A stretch of DNA of 18,507 nt from an uncultured Eubacteriales bacterium (GTDB taxonomy: Bacteria; Bacillota; Clostridia; Oscillospirales; CAG-272): the NCBI GenBank assembly GCA_900556615.1, contig USPP01000005.1, positions 1-18,507 on the forward strand. Direction: 5' to 3'. The notes under the pieces are model-generated. The model did not search any database. It worked only from the letters and a program-made list of their open reading frames with translations, and was not told the origin of the DNA. Shown here piece by piece: positions 7,031 to 14,061 of this stretch. A program made the translations under genes and the position numbers. Within the stretch, counting starts at the first letter, position 1. Every line of letters begins with the position of its first letter.

Positions 7031-8518
7031 TCAGCCGGACAGCTTATCAACGTATTCGTCAAGTTTCGCTTGGTAATTGAGCGATTCACCTTCGATAGAG
7101 CTGACGAAAGAGGTATTTTTATTCAAAACAAAATTACGAATAAGAGTGTTGGGAGCAATACCGTTACGATGCAGAATAATACCGAGATCAACTCGAATAT
7201 GAGAGAAGATAATATCAAGCATTTCAGAGGATTCTGTATCCTGCGCACGGCGAATCTTCAGATTTTCATCATAGAACACGGGACGAATATCATAATAGGA
7301 GATGTAGGCTATATCCTCAAGAATAGTACCTGTCTGCTGCAGCTGTTCACCTTCCATAATAATCGGGACCGAAAAAGCGGTACCATGTGTCTGATGAACA
7401 TAAGACCAATAATATTCCTGTTTCTCGTCAAATTTGGGCAACGGCAGCATTCCAATAATAAAATCGGAATCGGCAAATCCGTTCAATTGATAAAGCAATT
7501 CAGGCATAAAAAGAGCACGACCTGCAAGCATAGTATCACTAAGCAGATTCCCACCATTATTCGGTGACTGATAGGAAGAATAACGGTTAATATGAAGAGA
7601 AGAATCATCCGCCCAGTATTCCACAATCTTGGTAATAATATCAATGGTTTTTTCATTATTGAGATTCAACTCGGGCATATCGTCCTTATCCTTTGTGATA
7701 AGCTCTCCTCCCATACCAGCAAGCATACACTCCGTGACCGCATTTGTCGTTACCGATCCAAAAGTGTCATCGTAAGAGAAAACATTGTCGCCGTTGTCTT
7801 TATACGCCAACTTGCTCATTTCGAACATTTTGTCATAAGTCCATTCATTGTTACGCACCAAATCATAGGGAGATTCAAGCTTCAGATCGTCAATAAGCTC
7901 TGTATTGAAAAAAACAACACCGGTCGCATTCAAGGTATTTATATTCGCATATGAGACAAGAAAATAATTCTTGTTCGCAATACTGGAATCATCAAGAACA
8001 TCCTGCATCCAATAATGTTTTGCTGTATTAACAACGGGAACACTATCGATATCATAGATATAACCGCTGCTGGCAAGCATCATATGATACTCAAAACCTT
8101 CGTCGATCACATCGAAATCCAATGAATTCGCTGCGATTTGTGTCGAAGCATACGTAACTGCCTCATTAAATCCATATTTATTCGTCTTAATCGTGACATT
8201 GTATTTTTCTTGAATTGCTAAATTACGAGCGAAGACAGCAGCATCCACTTTGTTAGCGCTATCCTCATAGATACCGAATTCCATATAATTAGTCCGATCA
8301 CGCTCAAGAAAAACAAAATCCCGTCCGCCGAAATCCTGCCTTTCAAGAGCAGGATCAGCATAAAGAGGATCCTCGGTTGTTTCGACTGTACCGGAAGTCT
8401 CATCATCCGCCGTATTGCTCGTTGAGACATCGTCAGGATTATCATCGCCAAAGTTGCAAGAGACGATACTGCATACAAGTAAGGTCACCGTCAAAAGCGC
8501 AACAATTATTTTTTTCAT
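7031..8518 (-). CDS. Extracellular solute-binding lipoprotein (probable sugar ABC transporter component)
   Basis: This 495-residue protein starts with a lipoprotein signal peptide (MKKIIVALLTVTLLVCSIVSC) whose lipobox is IVSC with the acylated Cys at 21. A Thr/Ser/Asp/Glu-rich linker (about 22-52) follows, as usual for surface lipoproteins, and then a folded domain of family-1 solute-binding protein size. Segments such as NNEWTYDKMFEMSKLAYKDN and WSYVHQTHGTAFSVP resemble sugar-binding proteins of Clostridia. It should capture a carbohydrate outside the cell and deliver it to an ABC permease. No permease or ATPase gene is nearby, so it is an orphan or depends on a distant transporter. TAAAGGAGAGG lies just before the ATG, directly after a strong stem-loop. 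It is the last gene of the minus-strand glycan cluster. The ligand cannot be told from sequence; a link to the substrate of the neighbouring propeller protein is inferred. Confidence 0.82.
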   Translation of the reverse strand: MKKIIVALLTVTLLVCSIVSCNFGDDNPDDVSTSNTADDETSGTVETTEDPLYADPALERQDFGGRDFVFLERDRTNYMEFGIYEDSANKVDAAVFARNLAIQEKYNVTIKTNKYGFNEAVTYASTQIAANSLDFDVIDEGFEYHMMLASSGYIYDIDSVPVVNTAKHYWMQDVLDDSSIANKNYFLVSYANINTLNATGVVFFNTELIDDLKLESPYDLVRNNEWTYDKMFEMSKLAYKDNGDNVFSYDDTFGSVTTNAVTECMLAGMGGELITKDKDDMPELNLNNEKTIDIITKIVEYWADDSSLHINRYSSYQSPNNGGNLLSDTMLAGRALFMPELLYQLNGFADSDFIIGMLPLPKFDEKQEYYWSYVHQTHGTAFSVPIIMEGEQLQQTGTILEDIAYISYYDIRPVFYDENLKIRRAQDTESSEMLDIIFSHIRVDLGIILHRNGIAPNTLIRNFVLNKNTSFVSSIEGESLNYQAKLDEYVDKLSG

Positions 8519-8534
8519 AATACCTCTCCTTTAC

Positions 8535-8590
8535 TAACAAAACTACGCAAAACCTTCTCATATGTTTTAGAATTTTGCGTAGTTTTGTTA
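8535..8590 (-). terminator. 18-bp perfect stem-loop between the LamG-like and solute-binding protein genes
   Basis: TAACAAAACTACGCAAAA (8535-8552) and TTTTGCGTAGTTTTGTTA (8573-8590) are perfectly complementary, with a 20-nt loop. It lies 25-80 nt past the stop of the upstream gene and ends one base before the Shine-Dalgarno region of the next. It may partly terminate the upstream transcript, or form a protective 5' end on the solute-binding protein mRNA. No long T-run follows on the minus strand. Confidence 0.65.
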
Positions 8591-8615
8591 TGTTCATTTC
8601 AAAATAAAATTTTTC

Positions 8616-9512
8616 TTATTTTGCATGCTTCTTGGAAATCACTGCAGTACTGATCACTATGACAACCGAGACGATAGCGGTCGACAGGGTTATGTCAGCG
8701 GTGCTGGGGTTAGTATTCCCGTTATTATCGGTGTTGTCAGAATTGAGAGTACCGTCACCAACACGGAAGTAGTCCATTTCAAGGGTCCATGCCTCTTCAC
8801 TGGTGAGACTACTCATGAGCCACAACTTAAGAATAAAACTACTGATCGTGTTGTCGGTAAAGGTATGGGTATAGAATTTATCTTCAAGAGCGGTATTCTG
8901 ATTTTCGGCACCAGTAGAGTCATAGATTTCAACATTGTCGATATAAGCAACAAATTCACATTTACCGTTACCGTTCTCAACGGGAGTCAAAAGGATATCT
9001 ATGGTATGCCAATTACCGTCCTTCAGGTTGGTCAGTCCTGTTTCCGAAGCAACAGTATTGGCGTTTGTGTTAACGCTAGCGGCAGCAAACTGAGCTACTC
9101 CAAACTTGCCATCGGTCGAAATCTGTGCCAGCTTAGAATTATCAGCAAGGTCAGTAACGAACTGGGCAAAACCGGCAGCGGCACCGCTCATACGAAGACG
9201 GAAGGAGTAAGTAAAGGGTTTTGACATATCAATGGTGGTTTCAGGAACATTGAGTTCAAAGTCGAAAGCTTGATTAGCTGCAACCGAAGTCAGGGAAGTG
9301 GACACTTTTAGGACACCGTCCTTGATCGCCATCGAGGAATCAGTAGGAGCTACTGTGGTCTTAACATCAGCGGTGCTATCGAAGTCAATGTCCAGATAAG
9401 TTCCGGCATACCTGCCGTTAGCGCTGTTGGCAGTCGTTTCTGCCGATACCATCATACCGAGAGTAGATAGCATGGTGAAAACAAGGAAAAGTGCTACAAG
9501 AGTTCGTTTCAT
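8616..9512 (-). CDS. Secreted LamG/concanavalin-like protein with sortase-like C-terminal tail
   Basis: This 298-residue protein starts with a signal peptide (MKRTLVALFLVFTMLSTLG, cleavage probably after MVSA). The body (about 30-255) is rich in beta strands and reads like a concanavalin A/LamG jelly roll, with segments such as FTYSFRLRMSG, NWHTIDILLTPVENG and CEFVAYIDNVEIYDSTG. A Asn/Thr/Asp linker (about 256-267) is followed by NPSTAD, a hydrophobic stretch and KKHAK, which has the shape of a cell-wall sorting signal but is not LPXTG. It is probably a surface-attached glycan-binding protein. The ATG at 9512 was chosen over 9545 because it begins the signal peptide and has AAAGAGG 8 nt upstream. 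It lies between the propeller lipoprotein and the solute-binding protein genes. No catalytic residues can be assigned. Confidence 0.72.
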   Translation of the reverse strand: MKRTLVALFLVFTMLSTLGMMVSAETTANSANGRYAGTYLDIDFDSTADVKTTVAPTDSSMAIKDGVLKVSTSLTSVAANQAFDFELNVPETTIDMSKPFTYSFRLRMSGAAAGFAQFVTDLADNSKLAQISTDGKFGVAQFAAASVNTNANTVASETGLTNLKDGNWHTIDILLTPVENGNGKCEFVAYIDNVEIYDSTGAENQNTALEDKFYTHTFTDNTISSFILKLWLMSSLTSEEAWTLEMDYFRVGDGTLNSDNTDNNGNTNPSTADITLSTAIVSVVIVISTAVISKKHAK

Positions 9513-9528
9513 GGTAAATACCTCTTTC

Positions 9529-9545
9529 TTGTGGCAGTGCCACAA
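9529..9545 (-). promoter_or_regulatory. Palindrome TTGTGGCA-C-TGCCACAA upstream of the LamG-like gene
   Basis: Perfect 8-bp arms around one base abut the Shine-Dalgarno sequence of the 9512 gene. As DNA it resembles an operator for a dimeric regulator; as RNA it would fold into a 7-bp hairpin with a 3-nt loop next to the ribosome site. The sequence does not decide between the two. Confidence 0.5.
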
Positions 9546-9593
9546 ATTTTTTATTTTGGAAACCTCAAAAAATTGATTTCCGAACTTAGATTT

Positions 9594-9639
9594 TGCGTTT
9601 CAAATGCAAACTTTTACGATTTTTGAGTGTTGAAACGCA
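9594..9639. repeat. 10-bp inverted repeat in the 9546-9742 intergenic region
   Basis: TGCGTTTCAA (9594-9603) and TTGAAACGCA (9630-9639) are perfect arms around 26 bp. Inside, ACGATTTTTG (9616-9625) could alternatively pair with CAAAAAATCGT (9647-9657). The 197-bp gap between the two genes is densely structured, and I see no convincing promoter in it for the LamG-like gene. Confidence 0.45.
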
Positions 9640-9664
9640 CCCACGCCAAAAAATCGTTATATAT

Positions 9665-9706
9665 GAGGCTTGAAAGCCTCCAAAATTGGTCGTCATCACC
9701 AATTTT
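9665..9706 (-). terminator. Tandem hairpins downstream of the propeller lipoprotein gene
   Basis: AAAATTGGT (9682-9690)/ACCAATTTT (9698-9706) comes first on the minus strand, ending in TTTT. GAGGCT (9665-9670)/AGCCTC (9675-9680) with a TGAA loop comes next. They follow the stop codon by about 36 nt. The T-run is short, so termination may be partial and allow readthrough into the LamG-like and solute-binding genes. Confidence 0.5.
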
Positions 9707-9742
9707 TGACATAGTTATCCCTGCACTTTTAGGGGGGTGCCT

Positions 9743-12505
9743 TTACTTAACAAGATTGGCGTATTCCGCGATCCTGTAAAGTGTCAAATAGTTGCTGTCA
9801 TGGAAGTTCGCGGCATCCTCTGCCGATTCACGTACTACAAAGAGAATATCATCACCATCAAATATCCAATCAATATATTGGAAGGCGTGTTGGGCAACCG
9901 ATACGGTGTCATTGCAAATTTCACGGTCGCAAAGAAGAATCTCTTTCAGTTCCCAGTGGATAAGATCATCTGAGACACAAAGTGCTGCGTAATTGCGCTG
10001 ATAGTAACAATTAACATCCATCTGTGGGCAGGTAAGTGCGATATACTTGCCTGTTTTTTCGTCATAGCGACAAGTGAACTTATTTGCAGTACTCGGAAAA
10101 TCAATCAAGGAAGCGGAACCGTCACCATTGTAACCGACAACCCTACCATCCTCAAGCAGTCGCATAAGAAAAGCATTATTTGCCGTGTAGCGTGCCAGAA
10201 TCCAAACGTTGCCGTCAGGCCCCATAACAGCATTACCTTCACACGGAAAGCCGTAGCCACTAAAGTATTGAGAAATTGTCCAACTGTTCGGATTAAGAAG
10301 ATCGCTGTTCTCATCGGCACTAATGATAAATTCACGATTCCCACCCGAAGTCGATTCAAAAACACGATAAATTTTTCCATTCAGCTTAAGGACCGGTGTT
10401 GGTGCACAATGAACTCCTCTACCGCCATCATAACTGATGCCGCCCTTCGTTGCATCGATATCGCTCCAGGTCACACCGCCGTCAGTACTCTTGGTAACGC
10501 CAATATAATGAGGACCTGATCCGGAAATTCCGCCGCTCGTATAACGTCCAATCAGATACAGTTCGCCGTTATTTTCAAAAATGGTTGCCCACCACATACC
10601 TTCTACCTTTCCGACATAATTCCATGTCTTACCTTCATCTTCTGAGCGAAAAATTTCGGTATAGAGACAAGAGATGTCGCGAGAGGCGTAAAGTGCGTTA
10701 CCGACACGTACGATTGAGGGACTGTAGGTATAGTTGCCTCCTTTAGTATCCGAATCCGCGATAACAACACGAGTCTGTTCCACGGTTATGGTTGGTTCAT
10801 CCTCACCGACCTCACAGAAAGGGATCATACGAGTAATATAAGCAGTATCAGCGTCGGCATCGATGTTGGAATCGGGAGCAAGCAGTAAGAACATACCGTT
10901 TGTACTCACCTGATCGATATAGTTCCATCCCATTGCTGTGCAAATATCAACAGCGGAGAAATAGGCCACAGTATTAACCATCTTTCCGACAACCTTTGTC
11001 TCCCCTATTGTCAGCGTAGTCCCGTCAACGATTCCGAAGTACCGTTCACAGAGATTCGAGGGCAAATACAATTTGTCGTCGATTACAGTATTCTTAATCG
11101 AGTAATCGGTAACATCCGCCTTAACCACTCGGCCTAAATAGATAACATTCGAGGTTTCCGCTTTAACGGCCAAACTAGAACCGAGTTTTTCTATCATAGC
11201 ATCAAGGAAGGCTTGATCTTCGGTTATCGAACGCGTTTCGCTTTCACCATAGGTTAGATAAAGTGCATAGACATCGGAAGCGCTGAGGGCACGATCAAAG
11301 AACATAACATCATCGATAACGCCATTGAAACTACGGGAAGAGGTTTCACCATCACCGCCGATACAATCCCCAACTACTATTTTGCTTTGTTCAGGAAGAG
11401 CATCTGTTTCAAAAACAATCTTATCACCGAAGGCGGCAATCTCGATGCCGTTGATATATAGCCTAACACCGTTACCGGCACGATCAACCGTCACGGTTAG
11501 AAGCTGCCAAACACCGTCGTTGGTATGCGTAGCATTAAAAGGAGGAACTGCGGTATCCAGATTGTAAGTAAAAGAAAGCTTTTGTGCTTCTTTATCCCCC
11601 GAATCGCGGACGGTAACATAGACAGTCGGACTACTGTATTCTATCGCAAGGATTTCCTTAGAGCGCTCGCCGTATACTGAAAGCAGACGGTAATGGATAG
11701 TGGCATCAATCGACTGATAGGGCATTAACCACATAGAAACCGAATATCCTGTCTTTCCTTCCCAAAGGGAGGCGATTGTACCCGGCTCCATAACCGCTCC
11801 TCCCTTCTTACTGTATTGGAAACGGGGAGCCGTACCGGAATAACCACCTTCGATCAAGGCATTGATAAGTCTTGCCTCAACTATACCGTCGCTTGATTTT
11901 ACGCACTTATTCTCAATAGCATTAAAATCAAAAGAAAGAACCGGATTAAGTACCTCAAGATATTCCTCTCGATTAAAGCGGTACAGCTTGTCATAATTTT
12001 CAGGAATCATAGCATTTTCTCCTTGAATAATATTTTGAATAAAATCAGAAATAGCTTCATGAAGTGCAACTTCTGAACCACCGACGATCACGATTTTGTC
12101 ACCCATGACACAGATACGATAGTCAAGGGCGCAAGAAAGCTCTTTAAGCGCTTCATCGCTTTCCTTGCGTGACGTATTTCCGACAAGAATCTCTTTTCCT
12201 TCAATCTCACTATCGTCACCATTCTTAATAAAATCATCCTTGTAAAGTAACTTAACCTTCGTCTCCGCCTCCACCGCATCGCGAATATCAAGGCACAGGC
12301 GATTGAGAGAGGCATCGGCATTTTCGGGACAAACAAGGACATAGTCACTTAATGAGATATAGGAAACAGGTTTTATTATTTCGCTCTCCTTACTTTGTTC
12401 GGAACCGCTCTGACATGAACAGAAGCAGAAAAGAGATAACAGAAACAGAAGTGAGTTTCGTATCACAGCAGTTCCACTAAAAGAAATGTTTTTTGAGAAT
12501 ATCAT
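9743..12505 (-). CDS. Multidomain surface lipoprotein with LamG and sialidase-like propeller domains
   Basis: This 920-residue protein begins with a lipoprotein-type signal (hydrophobic 18-28, Cys at 31 in FCSC, an imperfect lipobox). Next come a small alpha/beta domain (about 53-160; EILVGNTSR, VIVGGSEVALHEAISDF) like the N-terminal domain of GH20/GH67-type enzymes, a LamG domain (about 190-418; WQLLTVTVDRAGNGVRLYIN, FNGVIDDVMFFDRALS), a copper-amine-oxidase-N-like module (about 473-545) and a C-terminal beta-propeller (about 570-918). The propeller has two Asp boxes, SEDEGKTW (about 621-628) and STDGGVTW (about 673-680). This is the sialidase fold, but the FRIP motif of GH33 is absent, so a true sialidase is doubtful. 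ATG 12505 was chosen because AGAAAGGA lies 8 nt upstream; the frame is open to 12661, inside the operator region. Promoter and AraC-type sites lie just upstream. Substrate unknown. Confidence 0.78.
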   Translation of the reverse strand: MIFSKNISFSGTAVIRNSLLFLLSLFCFCSCQSGSEQSKESEIIKPVSYISLSDYVLVCPENADASLNRLCLDIRDAVEAETKVKLLYKDDFIKNGDDSEIEGKEILVGNTSRKESDEALKELSCALDYRICVMGDKIVIVGGSEVALHEAISDFIQNIIQGENAMIPENYDKLYRFNREEYLEVLNPVLSFDFNAIENKCVKSSDGIVEARLINALIEGGYSGTAPRFQYSKKGGAVMEPGTIASLWEGKTGYSVSMWLMPYQSIDATIHYRLLSVYGERSKEILAIEYSSPTVYVTVRDSGDKEAQKLSFTYNLDTAVPPFNATHTNDGVWQLLTVTVDRAGNGVRLYINGIEIAAFGDKIVFETDALPEQSKIVVGDCIGGDGETSSRSFNGVIDDVMFFDRALSASDVYALYLTYGESETRSITEDQAFLDAMIEKLGSSLAVKAETSNVIYLGRVVKADVTDYSIKNTVIDDKLYLPSNLCERYFGIVDGTTLTIGETKVVGKMVNTVAYFSAVDICTAMGWNYIDQVSTNGMFLLLAPDSNIDADADTAYITRMIPFCEVGEDEPTITVEQTRVVIADSDTKGGNYTYSPSIVRVGNALYASRDISCLYTEIFRSEDEGKTWNYVGKVEGMWWATIFENNGELYLIGRYTSGGISGSGPHYIGVTKSTDGGVTWSDIDATKGGISYDGGRGVHCAPTPVLKLNGKIYRVFESTSGGNREFIISADENSDLLNPNSWTISQYFSGYGFPCEGNAVMGPDGNVWILARYTANNAFLMRLLEDGRVVGYNGDGSASLIDFPSTANKFTCRYDEKTGKYIALTCPQMDVNCYYQRNYAALCVSDDLIHWELKEILLCDREICNDTVSVAQHAFQYIDWIFDGDDILFVVRESAEDAANFHDSNYLTLYRIAEYANLVK

Positions 12506-12605
12506 GATTCCCATCCTTTCTGAGAGGATATTGGAGAAGACAAATCCCGGTTTCACGATTAACTTTTCTTCTTTGGCAAGCATCCGATTCGCCTTCTTTT
12601 TTATA

Positions 12606-12634
12606 ACTTTATCATATAACAAAAAGGATGTCCA
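12606..12634 (-). promoter_or_regulatory. Promoter of the propeller lipoprotein gene
   Basis: On the minus strand, TGGACA (12634-12629) and TAAAGT (12611-12606) are 17 bp apart. Both boxes are imperfect, as expected for an activator-dependent promoter. The -35 box starts 9 bp after the proximal TGTCCT half-site, the same distance as at the aldolase promoter. Confidence 0.6.
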
Positions 12635-12643
12635 TGGTATTTC

Positions 12644-12670
12644 AGGACATCCTCTTGACATTTTAGGACA
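12644..12670 (-). promoter_or_regulatory. AraC-type operator: direct TGTCCT half-sites 21 bp apart
   Basis: On the minus strand TGTCCT lies at 12670-12665 and 12649-12644, a 21-bp step with a 15-bp spacer containing TCAAG. AraC-family proteins bind such direct repeats two helical turns apart. A third, inverted half (GGACATCC on the minus strand, 12633-12626) overlaps the -35 box and makes an 8-bp inverted repeat with 12645-12652. The match to the site at 13858-13884 supports function. Confidence 0.7.
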
Positions 12671-12740
12671 TATTATTTCTAATTGGTATACTTTTATAGT
12701 GATCTAACGATAAGAAGAAAATGAATCCGAAACATTTCAT

Positions 12741-13625
12741 TCAATTCTCGTTACACTTCAAACGAAATTCCGTCGGGCTAAGCCCTTTATGAAGCTTAAA
12801 AAACTTAGAGAAAGAGCTTGCACTCGAGAATCCCAACTCGTAGCTTATCTCTTTCACCGTTTGTTCCTGGCGCAAAAGCTGTGCCTCCGCTTCCTCGCAT
12901 AGTCTGTTTCTGATATACTGTGAAACTGAAATTCCCTCATTCTTAACAAAAAGGCGGTTTAACTGTTTCTCGCTAAGGTGAAGCTTTCGTGAAACCTCTG
13001 ATACACTGAGTCCCGATCGGACATTTTCCGCAATATATTTCTTTGCAAGCGCTGTCCGTGACGGCTTGGAAATCTCAGTAACCTTATGTTTGCTGCGTGA
13101 ATTGAAATCCTGTATGATTTCATTCATAAATATCGAAGTAAGACTTTTGAGAAGCGACACTCTTGTATTATAATCGTTATCCATCGCGCGGAGAGCATAT
13201 GAGAGAACAAAGCTCACAACCTCGGTTTTCCCATAAAGAATATAATTCATATCCGATTTTAGCTCCATTATATAAGATTCTACCGATTGGTTTTTCACGG
13301 TAAAGGCAATCGAGAAATGACGCGATGCAGTATTGTTCTCATCCCAATAATGAATACAATCGGGAAAAATCAGGATTCCGCCCTCTGCCGGAACGGTAAC
13401 GTTTTCTCCTTCTATTATCATATTCATGCTCTCCCCGTCGGGAAAATGAAGCTCAAAAAAAGGATGACTATGCGGGTAATGACGAAGCTCGAAGTAATTG
13501 ATTCCGCGTAAATGTTTTTTGAAATACCGAAGTTCCGTCTCCAACGGATAAGATATGGAAAAAGATGAAATATAATTAAGTCGTTGTGTCTGCCGCATCT
13601 CATTTTCATCAAAACCCGATTCCAT
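12741..13625 (-). CDS. AraC family transcriptional regulator
   Basis: This 294-residue regulator has an N-terminal cupin-like sensor domain (about 35-150), with HYPHSHPFFELHFP and ILIFPDCIHYW near the expected ligand pocket. The C-terminal domain (about 192-290) has the two helix-turn-helix units of the AraC family: LSVSEVSRKLHLSEKQLNRLF and the signature VKEISYELGFSSASSFSKFF ending with HKGLSPTEFR. Such proteins usually activate sugar-use genes when a sugar binds the N-terminal domain. The ATG at 13625 was chosen for its strong GGGAGG 8 nt upstream, although the frame is open to 13727. It lies between the two genes with matching operators (12644-12670 and 13858-13884) and is the obvious candidate to bind them. 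It has its own consensus promoter and may also regulate itself. Confidence 0.92.
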   Translation of the reverse strand: MESGFDENEMRQTQRLNYISSFSISYPLETELRYFKKHLRGINYFELRHYPHSHPFFELHFPDGESMNMIIEGENVTVPAEGGILIFPDCIHYWDENNTASRHFSIAFTVKNQSVESYIMELKSDMNYILYGKTEVVSFVLSYALRAMDNDYNTRVSLLKSLTSIFMNEIIQDFNSRSKHKVTEISKPSRTALAKKYIAENVRSGLSVSEVSRKLHLSEKQLNRLFVKNEGISVSQYIRNRLCEEAEAQLLRQEQTVKEISYELGFSSASSFSKFFKLHKGLSPTEFRLKCNEN

Positions 13626-13779
13626 TTGCACAACCTCCCTCGACTGTTGCATTTTAGGGGATACTGCATAATATCGACACGAAAATATGGGTTTATCTTT
13701 TTTCGTTAAGCGCCGCATAATCCCCAAACCCTTTGGAAAAGCGCCGTCGCATTTTTACTGCAATCACTATATTTAAGAT

Positions 13780-13808
13780 ATTATATTAAACATTTACAAT
13801 AATGTCAA
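13780..13808 (-). promoter_or_regulatory. Perfect sigma-A promoter of the AraC regulator gene
   Basis: On the minus strand, TTGACA (13808-13803) and TATAAT (13785-13780) are both perfect with a 17-bp spacer. The 5' leader is about 148 nt. The strength of this promoter contrasts with the weaker boxes of the predicted target gene on the same strand. Confidence 0.85.
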
Positions 13809-13857
13809 GAAGTAATACACCGATATTTTTTGCAAATATCCGGCAAATATCATATTT

Positions 13858-13884
13858 TGTCCTTTTTATTCAAGTTAATGTCCT
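13858..13884 (+). promoter_or_regulatory. AraC-type operator upstream of the aldolase gene
   Basis: TGTCCT occurs at 13858-13863 and 13879-13884, again a 21-bp step, with TCAAG in the spacer (13870-13874) at the same place as in the minus-strand site. The proximal half ends 9 bp before the -35 box. It points in the same direction as the gene it should control. Confidence 0.7.
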
Positions 13885-13893
13885 AAAAAAGCA

Positions 13894-13922
13894 TTGAAAT
13901 ACAGTTTTAGTCAAGATATAAT
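13894..13922 (+). promoter_or_regulatory. Promoter of the DapA/NanA-family aldolase gene
   Basis: TTGAAA (13894-13899) and TATAAT (13917-13922) are 17 bp apart. Transcription should start near 13929, giving a leader of about 133 nt. Confidence 0.75.
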
Positions 13923-13923
13923 T

Positions 13924-14022
13924 GAAAAAAAGAAGAAGGAATTAACGCTTGAAGTGGAAACAAGTTTCAATTCCCTTATGGAGAAATATGAAAAAATGGC
14001 AGAGAAGAACCTCGGAAAATAA
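13924..14022 (+). pseudogene. Possible remnant of a coding sequence in the aldolase leader
   Basis: Between the -10 box and the aldolase gene, one frame reads as a charged helical peptide (EKKKKELTLEVETSF, then MEKYEKMAEKNLGK) and ends with TAA at 14020-14022. It looks like the C-terminal tail of a protein. No start codon with a ribosome site is present, and the frame would begin inside the promoter. It may be a relic left by a rearrangement that placed this promoter here, or chance. Confidence 0.25.
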
Positions 14023-14061
14023 ATCATAACTGCCAAACAGAAAGGAAACATCCTATTTAAC

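Noticed and set aside
8625..9224. 199-codon plus-strand frame opposite the LamG-like gene
   Set aside because: The minus-strand gene has a signal peptide, ribosome site and sorting-like tail; this frame is its shadow.
9743..12505. Assignment of the propeller protein as a GH33 exo-alpha-sialidase
   Set aside because: Two Asp boxes show the fold, but the FRIP motif is missing and Asp boxes occur in many non-sialidase proteins.
12506..12661. N-terminal extension of the propeller lipoprotein to ATG 12661
   Set aside because: It would place 52 residues before the lipoprotein signal and run through the predicted promoter and operator; ATG 12505 has AGAAAGGA at the right distance.
13626..13727. 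N-terminal extension of the AraC regulator to 13727
   Set aside because: ATG 13625 has a strong GGGAGG 8 nt upstream and gives the usual family length.
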